From: Pogostemon cablin
Taxonomy: Eukaryota; Streptophyta; Magnoliopsida; Lamiales; Lamiaceae
Length of the DNA stretch: 64,000 bases
Assembly (NCBI GenBank): GCA_023678885.1
Contig: CM042958.1
Coordinates: forward strand, 11,464,852 to 11,528,851
Direction: 5' to 3'
This document shows positions 21,987-33,970 of the stretch, one piece after another; the first letter of the stretch is position 1, and each line of letters starts with the position of its first letter. A program made the position numbers and the translations under genes. Below the pieces are notes generated by a model, which was not told where the DNA came from, ran no database searches, and worked only from the letters and a program-made list of their open reading frames with translations.

Positions 21987-24227
21987 CTATCTTCGAGAAT
22001 CACAGTAGTGAGGGAATTCACATCGGCAAGGGCCTTTCAGGACCTACATTTACATCATGAACTAACATTACTTCGTACAGGTAACCTACTAGGGACAAAC
22101 AACAAACATACACAAGAAATGAAATCAGGATGAAAAGCAAGCGTATACCTTCCGCAATGTAAAAGAAACCCTCCTAGAACCCCTACGGATCAAACTGTCA
22201 TTCACTTTATCGAGCTGCAGCACGAAACGTTCCAATTTAGAAATATCGGAAAGGAATCTAATTAAGAGAAAATTATATGTTCTCCGCATCTTTCAACATC
22301 CTGATTAACTATAACTCTATAACAATTAAGGTAACAACCTTAGAATTATATCTAGCATGAAGGGAAAAAAAGTGTACTTTGTGGTGTGGAATGTAATGAT
22401 GCCATGCATATCGAGCCTCCCCAGATAACAGTAACATCGATCGAGGTGGAAGGTAAATTGCTTTCCTAATGAAATCCAACTTCTTTTCAGAGATCTGTTT
22501 CTCCACATCAGAACTTGTGGTCAGCTTCTCTTGCCAAACACCAACTGTATACTTCCTGAACTCCATGATGCAAGGGCCTGCTAAAGAGAGGCTGAAAATT
22601 AATCCTTCGAACGCTGAATGGGTGTCTATATGCGGGGACAAACCCACACCAGGTGGATACTCATTAACCTGTTAATATCAATAGAAAGTAAATGTTGAGG
22701 TCTAAAACTCGAGAAAATATTAGGTAAGAACAGATGAAATAAAAGTTTCAGAAAGCACGTCCAATTAAAGGCAGTTAGGATATATAGGAAGTTTTTGAGC
22801 ATAGATTCACTTGCCGTTAGTTGATCCAGAGAAGTATCTGCAGCATGATCAAGTGCTGGAAATGATCTGATCCGTTCAAGTAATGGAGACATGAAGGATG
22901 GAAGCTCACCCAAGTATTGGTTCGTGTTAACATTCCTAATCTGCAACAGAAAAAAGAAAGGAGATCAGAGAAAGATAAACTCCAGATGGTTAATTCAGCC
23001 TACAATAAGCTAGAAGTATCTGATATTTCATCTAAGCAAAATTATATAAAAATATTAAAATTTGAATGGATCAGATGTTAATATGCAGTGAGGATTTGTA
23101 ATTCAGAAATGTTGCAGGAGAAAGATATACTAGTTCTGAGGCATGGAGTTAAAAGAACACAATGGTAAAAATATAACCCTTGTACCAAAAGATTAGAACA
23201 GATGTTGAAGAAATGAAAAAGAACTTACATCATAGCAAAACTCATATCCATAATGTTGAACTCTTCTTTTGGCAAGGTGCTGCCACGGCCTGCTATCTAC
23301 AGCCTCAAGCAACTCCTGCAAAAGATAAGAAGACAACACCAGAGTGATGCACGTACATTTCCGAAATGTCAGTTGTGAAGAAAAGTGAACAGGAGCCTAT
23401 GTATTACTCCAAAATCTGATCCTTAACTTGCTCTTCCTCGGAAGTAACAAAGTCCTGCAACAAATAAAGCCCAGGAATATCTAAGTCTGAAGCCACTGTT
23501 GATACTGGAACGGAAGCACTGCTGCTGACCTAAAAAGATTGGGAAGAAATTTAACAAGTGCACTGTGATTCGACTTAATACAGTCTAATGCATAGGCAGA
23601 TATTTAGATTTAAAAACTGATTCAATTAAAAGATCTAGCATAACTGATGAACGTTTTCCATGAAAAGTAGATCAAGCAAAAGAGATCTCAGCAAAGCTAT
23701 CAAAGCACTACATATATTTTCAAAGTAACAGTTCAAATTTACCAAATGTAGGTATCTAAAATTCTTGAAGCCATGAAAATGGAAACTCTAATAGAGAAAC
23801 AACAAAACAGTATATGATTCTTCTCAACGGACCATAGAAGCATAGAGACAAGTGTTATATTTTTATATAATTTAGATTAATATACACATAAAATATCATA
23901 ACTTTAAAGGGAACTGAAAGCCAATACCTTACCAAGTGATTGTATAGAATATTGAATATGCAATGAACGTCCTCCAAGACTAGAACATGGACGCCCATTC
24001 AACGCCTTCATTGCAGCTTGTGAACTGCTTTGTTCATGATAGGAAACAATAACACGAGTCCCGCTCTCATCAGCAGCTTGAATGCACTTGACTTCCCCAA
24101 ACTCACCAAACACAGATGTAATCTTGTCATATGAAAGTCCAACTGCAGGCCCACAGTTTGCTACATACAAGTGAGGACTTAACTCAGCATCTCCTCCCTT
24201 GGGGCATGTAAATCTTGGCAAACCCAT
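21987..24227 (-). CDS. ALKBH8: RRM-AlkB dioxygenase, ALKBH8 type
   Basis: Seven coding exons in transcript order: 24227-23928, 23529-23428, 23315-23229, 22940-22815, 22668-22378, 22214-22149 and 22043-21987, giving 342 residues. An N-terminal RRM (about residues 15-97, LYVANCG and VIVSYHEQ) is followed by a 2-oxoglutarate/Fe(II) AlkB domain. Iron ligands are His218 and Asp220 (LSPHIDTH) and His296 (WHHYIPHHK); 2OG-binding arginines lie in RRVSFTLRK. A short C-terminal Cys cluster (C330, C332, C337) may bind zinc. Family role: hydroxylation of mcm5U at the tRNA wobble position. Plant versions lack the methyltransferase half found in animals, which is carried by a separate TRM9 protein, and none is seen here. 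A 5' UTR intron (about 24238-25055) is supported by CATCAG|GTATTT and GGTACAG sites. The fourth coding intron begins with GC. Confidence 0.9.
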
Positions 24228-25055
24228 GAGTTAAATTCTGTACCAGAATGAAAACCAATCATTTCTCATTCTGCACATTACACTATCAAACCATCAAAAA
24301 AGAAGAATAAAAAATTAACCTAAGAAAAGGACAAAAACGAAATTATCATTTTATCCTCTCTTCCGTTTTATGATCAGAAGTATAGTCCGAAGTATAGCCC
24401 CGATCTTTTAATTTCAATGAAGAGGATTAGGGCAAAGAATCCAATCTTTATCAGGAAGTTTACAGGTGCAATAGAGCCAAGTTGATCACAAAGTTGATTG
24501 ATTACTTTAGCTTAATCACTTCTGAATTACATTGCCATTGAAACACCCTAAACAAGCCTTTTGCAACTAAACCAACAGCAAAAGGATATAACCAATGAAC
24601 AAGCAACCATCAAGTGGGAAATGCCCAAATTTAGAGTTCGACCAAGATTACACATTTTGCCATTCATCCTGCTGCCAAACGAAAAAACAGTTCCTTCATG
24701 AAAAACCAATGAAGCAGAAAAATAAAGTACAGAGACCAAGTCTGTTCTTTTCCTCTGAAGTTAATTTCTATACATAACGGACGAAAAATCACCAGATTTA
24801 ACTGGGTAAAAATTAATACTCCACAACTACAAATGATTTAAGCATAGCAGAACCTGCAAATTAGAGTTTATACGGCCTAAACATAACTAATTATTTCAAA
24901 CGCCTAAGAAAGTTTAATTCTTTAGATACATTCTTGATAATCCCATCATAAAATCTGTTACGTGCGGGTAATCAATTAATTTAATTGATTAGTTTCAATT
25001 CAACAAGACGTAAGCAGTTCCAAATTCAGTATAAATGGAGGAAAAGGAGAAATAC

Positions 25056-26221
25056 CTGATGAAACTCGAGCAAAATGTTTGCCTGTCAATGCGTGAAGGT
25101 TGAAACTGAGGTCTGAAGAATTAATTTTCTTAAAAAAAGAAAAGAAAAGAATAAGAACGTATTTTGATATTTAAGTCGCTACTTAAGCTCAACGACTTAA
25201 GATTAGCTATGGCCAACACATGATTATAGCAATTTAAATATTATTATTATAATACTATTCATTCATAAAATTGAATCTGATTATAAATATTAATCCTAAG
25301 TAGTTATCACAATGAAATTATAATATTAATTAATACATTTTAATATGGTTTTTTTTTTCCAGATAATATTTTTTACATTTGTAGGTAAATTTATGTATTA
25401 GTATGTTAATCATAATTTAATTTCCTACCCTTACAAAAATCTATATTAATGAAAAAAATAATTATTTTAGTTTTAAGCAAATTGGTGGTGTTATTATGTT
25501 ATATAATTTCTCCGTCCCAAAGATATTGACATACTTTCCTTTTTGAGTTGTCCCACAAAAATTGACATAAAAAGGATATGAGACCCACACAAAAAAAATT
25601 ATTTACTTACATGGGTCCACACACACATCACACTCACCACTAATACAACTATCCACTACGCATTAAATATTATTTCTCTCACTTCACTTTATATTAAATT
25701 ATTATACTCCTTAATCTTCGTGCCCAAAAAAAAGGCGTCAATTTCTCCAGAACGGAGGGAGTAGTATAAAATCCCTGTCAATTCTTTAATATTTAGATTA
25801 AGAGTAATGATGTGGGTCCATATTGGATATTCAGAATTTTAATAAAACTATGTTGTAATCCCTGTGGTTGAGGATATAATGATTTAGGATTTATATTTTT
25901 AAGGGTTATGTCTTATATTTGTAGAATTTAGAGTTTTTTTATTAAAAATTAAATTCATAAAAATACACTTTTTATAGGATATGGATGTCCATAATAGGTA
26001 CGTTTAGCATAACCCTTAGATTAATTACTTTTTAAAACAATTAAAATTGAGGAGAAAAAGAAGTGTAAATGGTTAAATTCAAAGAAAAGCTCACGGTCAC
26101 GGGCTCTCCACGTGCACCCTTCCTCGCTCTATATTTTTAAGTAAAAGACGACATTGCCCCCGTCGATCTTCTTCCACAATTCAATCAAGCTTCCAAGCCA
26201 ACTCCACAGAAATAAGCTTCA
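25056..26221. other. Divergent intergenic region, ALKBH8-type and DUF1350 genes
   Basis: Promoters of both flanking genes should lie here. An ACGTG core (CCACGTGCACC) occurs at about 26107-26117, some 105 bp before the DUF1350 start. A Stowaway MITE occupies 25509-25761. Nothing else is supported. Confidence 0.45.
25509..25761. mobile_element. Stowaway-type MITE
   Basis: Begins CTCCGTCCCAAAGATATTGA and ends with the inverse AACGGAGGGAG before TA. Length is 253 bp, with no coding capacity. It sits in the shared promoter region of the ALKBH8-type and DUF1350 genes. Confidence 0.75.
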
Positions 26222-28851
26222 ATGGCGGCTGCTACTCTAGCTTCCAACAATTTCCCTCAACTTAAATTCCATTTCTCTTCTTCCAAAAATTCCTCACACT
26301 TTATCCCTTGCAGTTTCCGTACTCACGGAAATTCCCGCCGTTCGTCGTGGCCGTTCATGACTATCAACGGCGTATCGAATTCCCAAATTGGAAAAAGAGC
26401 GGAAAATTCTGGACGCTTCGGGAACGAAAATGGTAAGATTTACAGGCGTCTCGATTCTTGTCTTGTAATACCTCCTGCGAAAGGCAAAAAGCCCAAGGCC
26501 TTGATCAAATTCTTGGGCGGTGCTTTCATCGGAGCCGTTCCAGAAGTTACGTATAGGTACGATACTGCTAGGGTTTTAATTCTACACCACATGCCACTTA
26601 CCCTCGATGGAAGGTTGATGTATGCACTACAAGTAGCATAATTCATCAAGTGTTGCCTCTACTATGGGGTTATGGGGTTTAACTTTTAATGTATGTTTAT
26701 TGATTTACAGTTACTTGCTGGGGCTGTTAGCACAAGAGGGTTACTTGATTATCTCTGTTCCCTACAATGTGACCTTTGACCATGAACAAGTTACCAGAGA
26801 GATATATGAACGATTCCACGCTTGTTTGGATTCAATTTTGACCACTGGATTGCCTGATAATTTGATTTCAGGTGCTGAGATAGCTGATCTACCATTTTTT
26901 TCTGTTGGACACAGGTGGATGTGATTTAAAGATTGAGTTATTTTCTTTCTGCTAATGTTGCTTGAGCTGTCTCTCTAACAGCTGAAGTTTTTGGTCTCGA
27001 TTAGGTGGTCATTTAACAATCTGAGCTACCTGCTACCAGTTTTCATGTGTGATTATCAACCCTGTATTAGTTAGGAACAACAGAAATAATTTATTCATAA
27101 TGCTAAAGCGTTTATAAGTGCTCCTATTTAAAGCATTCAACATTATTTTCTGCTATTATTAGTACTGTTTGAATCATATTTTGTTCATCCAATTGGCAAC
27201 CTCTTTTGTGCAGTAACGGCGCACTTCTTCAAGTGCTTACGGGGAGTTACTTTTGTGAGAAAATTCCTAAGGTTCATGGTGCCTTTTTGTTGCTCCAGCT
27301 GGCCATGTATGTCTAATTTGATGAAATGAGAAATGCCATTTTTGATAAAGAATAAATCTGTTTGTGTTGAAGGCCAATGCAATCATATCATACAACAACA
27401 AACCAGCATCACAGGCAGTACCCTACTTTGAGCAGGTGTTGTTCCTCTAATTAACTTAATTATACTCATTGAGGTGTTTCGCAAGATCAATTCATATACT
27501 GAAGGATCAAGGATCCGTCTTTTGTGCTGCAGTTGGGTCCTCTAGTTAAGCAAATGATGCCGTTAATTGAGACGTCTCCTGTGTATTCAATGGCTCAGAG
27601 TGTTTCAGGTATATCTTGTCTAAATGCCACATCACAATTTCTCAAAATTTAGTATACTACTATCTTACTGCTGTTGAAAGTCTGGCTTAAACCTAGAAAA
27701 CCCAAGCATGTGATTGAGTAAGATGTAGCAATGGCAGTACCTTAGAAGCAAGTCCTTGCATTATTATTTTATCAATCATATGGTAATTTGGTAATCGGAA
27801 GATGTATACAATGTAGTTGATGGATTTAGGACACTCATTGATGTTGCCGAAAGAGTTCTGCCTGACTATGATCCAGAAGCTACTGTGTCTTTGACCAAAT
27901 TTGTTGATCAGTTGCCCTCGGTATTTAATCAGGTATATTGAGCGTATTTTTGAAGACACATATCAGTTACTCGGCAGGCAATATTTCCTTCATATCTTCA
28001 TGCTTCAATTTTTGGTTTTTGTGCTCATTCTTTAGGTATAACATAAGCTGCTCTCATTTCTTGGCCTATGTGTATGCATCCAATTTTCCTGCTGCAATTT
28101 CTAAAGTCATCTGTTTAGGTTGCACAAGGGATTTCTGAGTTCAGGCCCACACCTTCTGAGAATCTTGACTGTTTCAAGAAGTTATACAACATTCAACACA
28201 CTCTACTGGTACTTGTAGTCTACGTTTCGTAAGTTTTTAATGGGGTTTTCATGCATCCTTTGGTTGCTTATTAACTAAAGCTATTTGGTGTGATGCTCGA
28301 ACATTACTTACTTTTGATTACAACCAATCTTTCCACAATTTCATACCTGTTATATGAGTACTCTCTCAGGTAAAATTTGATTTTGACGCAATTGATGAGA
28401 CGGATCTCTTAGAAGAGACGCTAAAGCCTCGTGTTGAGTCCTACAGTGGGAAACTTGAGAAGGTTGTTCTACGTGGTACCCATATAACTCCATGTATACA
28501 GGTACAATTACTATTCAACGAAGATTTTCTTTAAAATAGGCCTTCAATAGTAGCAACAATGACACTTTGAATTCATTCCCATCTCTCACGATACATTAGG
28601 GCAATTAAAACTCTACCCTCACCATCATCGTGACTCCATTACTTGCTCAAACCATTGAAAGGCAATCTAGTATACAGATTATACATATGCATATCATTTC
28701 TTTGTATCATCAGGAGCCTAGTTGGAAAGTTGGGGCAGTGTACACTCCAGCAGATGCTATTGCTCAAGGACTTATATCTTTTTCCCTAAACGACGTCAGA
28801 GTCCTGTCGAGAACCATTAGCAATTGGTTTAGTATCATTGAAACATATTGA
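26222..28851 (+). CDS. DUF1350 alpha/beta-hydrolase-like protein, probably plastid
   Basis: Nine exons: 26222-26556, 26711-26914, 27214-27271, 27373-27435, 27533-27608, 27817-27932, 28119-28208, 28370-28501 and 28714-28851, giving 403 residues. The first 60 or so residues are rich in Ser/Asn/Phe and poor in acids, like a chloroplast transit peptide (MAAATLASNNFPQLKFHFSS). Family blocks follow: RLDSCLVIPPAKGKKPKALI, KFLGGAFIGAVPEVTY, VPYNVTFDH, then VGHSNGALL. The last is a nucleophile-elbow motif G-x-S-x-G with Ser180 as candidate nucleophile, and the rest resembles the DUF1350 family shared by cyanobacteria and plastids. The biochemical role is not established; an esterase or lipase-like activity is inference only. 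No damage is seen, and splice phases agree throughout. Confidence 0.9.
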
Positions 28852-29249
28852 TCAAAAGGATACTAATTATTCATATTATATGTGTTATAGACTATAGTCA
28901 TTTAGGAATGTTTTGATTCATCCGACTATATGTTGGCGAGGAGAGTCCAGCATGCTGTCGACTTGTGGTCGTCGAAATGGCAGCTCTGATGTAGCATTCT
29001 ACCTGTATATATAGTACAATGTGTTACATCTTCTCTTTTCTTTGATGCACTTAGAATACTTCTCTTTTATTTGATGCACTTAGAATACAGAAACGAGCTT
29101 TAAGATTAGGTAGATATGTTAATAGACCAGCTTTTTTTTTTTTTTCCCGCATAATTTCATTTCAATACTGAAGTCTTTAATTTAATATGCATTCGGTCCC
29201 ATTTATTTAGTATGTTTCCTTTTGGGTGTTAATGGGCCAAATTTGTAGT
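28852..29249. other. 3' flank of the DUF1350 gene
   Basis: Probably holds the 3' UTR. A 22-bp word (CTTCTCTTTTCTTTGATGCA and variant) is duplicated at about 29030-29090. No gene seen. Confidence 0.45.
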
Positions 29250-29257
29250 ACACTTTC

Positions 29258-30128
29258 TAGGGCTGAGCAAAAATTTTTGAAAACCGCAAAAACCGCCCGC
29301 ACCGAATTGTACTGCACTGCTATATACAACTATTTAGATAAACCGCAATTTATAATTTAAGAAAAAATCGCACTGACTTTATGGTGCAATTTCATTTTTA
29401 TAGTCGAAACTGCACTGACTGCACCGCTAGTTTTTATTATTATTATATTATATTTATACATGTTAGTATTTAAATAGTTTAGTCATTACTCATTAGTTAT
29501 TCACTATTCCTATAAAAAAAATTCTATTAATGTTGTTTTTATCTTCACTCTTACCATACATGTGTTCTAACTTCTATTCTTCTTACTTCAATGGAGTACT
29601 TCTTATCTTTATTATTTTCTCATACATCTATGTAGAATCCCAACTATAAGTCAATCAATTAGTCTAACCTCCTATGCATTGTTAGATCAAGATTGTAAAT
29701 ATTTTCAAATGACTATAGATTTCTTTTATATATTAATGTAAATGGGATCACCTATTATATTTATAAGTTTCATCACATATTTTACATATTAAAAGTTTGT
29801 CATGTGTTATTATCATGACTAAATTATCGTCAAATGTACAAGGATGTAATGATCATTACTTATTGTATAGGTTTTTATTAGAAAATAAGTTGTAAAATTC
29901 GAAGTGTAGTACAATTATAAAATAAGAGATCCAGATCGATATTTATGTAGGCTAATCTATTAATAAAACCGTCAAATCACACCAAAACCGACCGAAATCG
30001 TTTAAGACCGCATAATCAATATTACTTGAATAACCGCGGTTTAAACTTGATTACTAAACCGAACCGTTTATGACAATGCAATTTAAATTATATCAAAAAA
30101 GCCGCATAATCGCATCTGCACACCCTTA
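29258..30128. mobile_element. Non-autonomous hAT element, 8-bp TSD
   Basis: Ends TAGGGCTGAGCA and TGCACACCCTTA are related to those of the element at 6498-7182. An exact 8-bp target duplication ACACTTTC flanks it (29250-29257 and 30129-30136). The ends are rich in AACCGC/GCGGTT words. The interior (871 bp) has no transposase. It is the same family as 6498-7182, but longer and more diverged. Confidence 0.85.
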
Positions 30129-30136
30129 ACACTTTC

Positions 30137-30649
30137 TACCTTTATCAATATATTTACGAATAGACCCCTATTAATTATTAAATGGTAACTGTGATTTCAT
30201 TGTCAAACAGTCCTAAAATGATTGATTAATATGGATTATAGTTAATATAAATTAGGGTTTATTACTAAAAGGTACGTGTTTTCATAACCTAATTACTAGG
30301 AGATACAAAATCAAATTGAAGTACTAAGAGTTACATTCTGATATTTTATTTTTTCAAGTTTACCCTTAGTTTAATTCATTATTGACTTTCTATAAAATAC
30401 GCAAAATTCTGAATTAGGTGAACACCAATGTTCAATTCAGTGTACACCAATGTTCAGAATACTAATGAACACCAACTTAACACAGATGTACAATTTGGTG
30501 AACACCAATGTTCAATTCCCCCTGCACATGGAAACCGACCATCTACTGCCGAACGTCCAAATCTTGATTGCTCATCTACCCATAATCACCATCTCCACCA
30601 CCACTCCTTGATTCTCCGATTAATCGGTATAGGGTACACTATATATACA
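30137..30649. other. Intergenic with short dispersed repeats
   Basis: AT-rich, with a word GTGAACACCAATGTTCAATT at about 30418 and again at about 30499, plus two diverged copies between them. It leads into the trihelix fragment. No intact gene. Confidence 0.4.
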
Positions 30650-31125
30650 GAGAAACATCCAGCTTCCAAATTCGATGGCAAAACGTATCATTTTTTCGAC
30701 CAATTAGAAGCCTTGGAGAACACTCCGCCGCCATGCCCACGCCTTCTTCCAATTTACCCACTGTTTCATCAACCAGTCCAGATCCATTGAGTGTAGTGCT
30801 TCTGATTCAAAGCAGTATGCCAATTGGCTCTTCTCCCTTTCAGCCACCGCCATTGCAGCCGCTGTTGCCGCCACCGGCGATTAGTATTCCTCAGACGCAT
30901 ACGTTTCAGCGTTTTGGATCGATTTCAAGTTCGTCGACTTCGTCGGATGAGGATATTCAGATGAGAAGGGGAAAGAAGAGGAAATGAAAGGAATTCTTCC
31001 ATATGTTAATGAAGGATGTGATTCATAGGCAGGAGGAAATGCAGAAGAAGTTTCTAGATACTTTGGAGAAACGAGAGCGAGATCGAATGACGAGAGAGGA
31101 AGCTTGGAAAAATCAGGAGATATGA
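30650..31125 (+). pseudogene. Trihelix (GT-2 type) transcription factor fragment
   Basis: The first block, KFDGKTYHFFDQLEALE (from about 30667), matches the end of the N-terminal trihelix domain of GT-2-like factors. A frame change follows in the Pro-rich linker, then SSSSTSSDEDIQMRRGKKRK, a TGA at 30985-30987, and KEFFHMLMKDVIHRQEEMQK to a stop at 31123-31125. That last block is the conserved central helix, where the family reads KRKWKEFF; the TGA therefore stands where Trp (TGG) is expected. Both DNA-binding domains are missing or partial and there are no introns. It is a dead fragment, possibly a retrocopy. Confidence 0.75.
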
Positions 31126-31939
31126 GTAATATGGGAACTACAGTCTTAAAGTTTGTATGCGTGAGTAATTCTAAAAACTCAATGTACTACGTAGTAAATA
31201 GGTAGATAATTTTGTACCTAACAGTTACTGATCCTATAAATAAACTATTTTTTCAATTTGATTAGGAAAGGGAAACTTTTATAAGCACTGTATAGTAAGA
31301 TCTAATACACTATAATTAAGTATAAGAATTGTACAATGTGATTACTAATTTACTACGATGAACCCTAAACTCAATAAGTAGATAAGAGATGAGGAAAAAA
31401 CAAAGAATAAATTTAATTTTTTTAGAGATTAAAAATAATTTAAACAATATATAAAATATTAATAACAAGTTTGAATAAAGGTTTAAAAATTCAGCTGCAG
31501 CACCAACGTGAACGGTGTTTACATGTGTGATGAAATTACTATAGTAACCCTGCTTTTTATGAAATGTGGAGTAATTATCATTTTAAGCATCTACCCAACC
31601 GTGTCTATATTTCTTCAATAATAATACTCTGTTTTGATTTTCAAAACTTAAATCTTAATTTTGGAATCCAAATTATTAATTATCCCTCTGAATTGCAAAT
31701 GTTAGTTTTTTTCTTAAGTTCACTTTTCTGAATTCCAACAGTAACATGAATTTGTGGTAGAAAAGGGAATTAACACATCATGAAAAACGAAACTAATTAC
31801 AAAAAATATAGATATATATATGCATCCTCATTGAATTTAATATTTAAGGATGCCGTTTCCGTTACACAATGACGTCGAAACAAGAAGCAAATAAGGACAA
31901 TGATGTTATTATGTACACAGTGTGGTGGTTGGTTTATGA
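31126..31939. other. Intergenic, no gene seen
   Basis: AT-rich sequence. The right end is the 3' flank of the RopGEF gene and probably includes its 3' UTR. Confidence 0.45.
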
Positions 31940-33970
31940 TCAGGGTGAATTTTGAGCAGATAAACTGCGACAAGCCTCTCTTCCGATGCACCACACCCTA
32001 CTCTGGCTAGGCACCGAACTTATCTTAGCTTCGGCATCAGAAGCATCTGTCGTCTCATGGGATTGGGATTTCCCGTCTATGCTGTTCAGCTGATGAATGA
32101 GGGAGTGCCTCACACGGTTCAGCATCGGGCTGTCTGATATCCCCGGGATTCTTGCTCCGACCAGATGGGACATTGCCACCGGTGAGTTGGGGTTGCTCAT
32201 CACATCCTCTTGCAGGATGTCTCCTATTCGCGATAGAATGCTGAAGGCCAAGTTGGCAAGAACGCGCGAGTAGGTCTCCAGGATTGAGTGTCCTACGTCC
32301 TGATGAAGGATCAACGTGTATTCCTATCAAAACATAATGATATACTGCATCTTATATCTGAAGTTGGAAAATAGTACAACTGCAGTTACCTTGCCATACT
32401 GGATTTTGGTGACATCAAGGAATGTCTGAGGGAGGTTTGGGTACTTGGTCTTGAGCTGCACTAGTAGTAGCTCAGCTCGCCTCGTTAAGAATTCCATCTT
32501 ATCCAGCTCGGATAATGGATCCTTAACAAAAGACCACGATGTTCGAACATTCCCTTGCTCTGCAATCCTCCTCTCTTTCCATGCAAATATTGCACCTTCC
32601 AGTCTGTTAATGGCTTCCAGAGCACCATGTTCCGATTTCAGGTTCAGACAGTTCGTCATTTCCTCCGTAGACAACGACTCCGCAGTCAGTATCTTGTACA
32701 TCTCCTCCCCAAGGCTTGCCTTTCCAGACTGATGCATAACTACAGTTCAGAACAATGCACATTGACGTTACACCCTAAGATGATGAGAGAGGTGGTGTAC
32801 CTTTGGAAGTGCATCCTTGATGGCCGTGGGTACGGGCATTTCGGCCAAGACATTCTCGTTGATTGATTTCGCAGCTTTGAAGACTTGATAGATCAGTTTA
32901 CCCTGATGTAACAGCCTCTTTCTTTCTATTTCCGAGAGTCCAATTGTGGGCACTCGGGGAGACGGAAGCCACCATCGCATGCTCTGCCCGCCGCTCCTGC
33001 TTCTTCCTTCGGCTCGACTGCCCACTTCCGCGTACCAGAATTCAGTATTCACCATCGAATCCAGGGTTTCCTACCAGTTCAAGAAACAGGTGAGTTTTCA
33101 ATGGCTGAATACAAAGGTTCTTTTCATGCAAGAGAGAGAGAGCACCTACAATAAGCATGGAGTCGAGTTTTCTCAGTGCTGGAATATTCATATGGATGTC
33201 AGCACGAGCTTTTGGAGTCATTATCTGCAACAAGAGTGTTAAATGACCATCTTATCCAAAAGCTTAAGCTACTAGAGAGGAGTATCGTCAGTTTATCCAT
33301 TATAGAAACTCATCAGAGAATCGAGGTACCTCCAGCATGCGTCCATTGGCCCCGTTTTGCTTGGAAGGTACCAACTCAACCATATGGTTAGTTGGAGAGA
33401 GCAGCCAATCCATTTCTTTATGCCATTTGCTCTTCCTTTCATCAGACAACGGCTCCAGCTTCCAAAGCTCACCAAAAACGGAAGCTGCGAATTCGCAACT
33501 AGTCAAACCAAACTAGCTAGGCTCCACAAAAACACTAACAAATTCACTAAGTAATCGGTCATTCTAAGAATACCTGCAAGATTATTTATGGCATTCGAAA
33601 TGGCTAATGCAGTCGAAACTCCCTTGGTACCTCCCGTGACATCCTCCCCGAGCAACAGCTTAGCAAACTTCTCCCTCATCGTCTCAATATCTGAAAAAGG
33701 GCTATTGTTGTTGATGTCAAGTTGCTGTTTTTCTCTGGCAATGAAGCGTTTTGGGGTTGCAGCGAAGTTCCATTCATCTTGACACTGGTCGTCTTTCTTC
33801 ATGATCGTCCAAAGAGAAGAGAACGATCCGAAAGCATTAGTGCTGGACGAGCAGCTCGAGTCGTCCTCATCAAACGAATCAGTGACACACCCCTCTCCTC
33901 TGCTCGTCCCGCTTTCGTTATCGAAACAATTGCTGTTCACTATAAAGCTCTCCAGGCCATTGTAAGTCAT
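31940..33970 (-). CDS. RopGEF: Rop guanine nucleotide exchange factor (PRONE domain)
   Basis: Six exons in transcript order: 33970-33574, 33484-33330, 33224-33150, 33070-32801, 32728-32390 and 32299-31940, giving 531 residues, typical for RopGEFs. The first 93 or so residues are a variable acidic/Ser-rich tail. The PRONE domain spans about 94-445, with recognisable blocks MREKFAKLLLGED, ALAISNAINNLAASVFGELW, PALRKLDSMLIETLDS, MRWWLPSPRVP, TKIQYGK and DVGHSILETYSRVLANLAFS. A short variable C-terminal tail ends CRSLSAQNSP; in this family the tail often binds receptor kinases and controls activity. The protein should load GTP onto Rho-of-plants GTPases at the plasma membrane, acting in polar growth. 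An alternative acceptor 24 nt upstream of the last exon (GATAG before GAATACACG) would add eight residues in frame; the downstream site matches the family. Confidence 0.92.
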
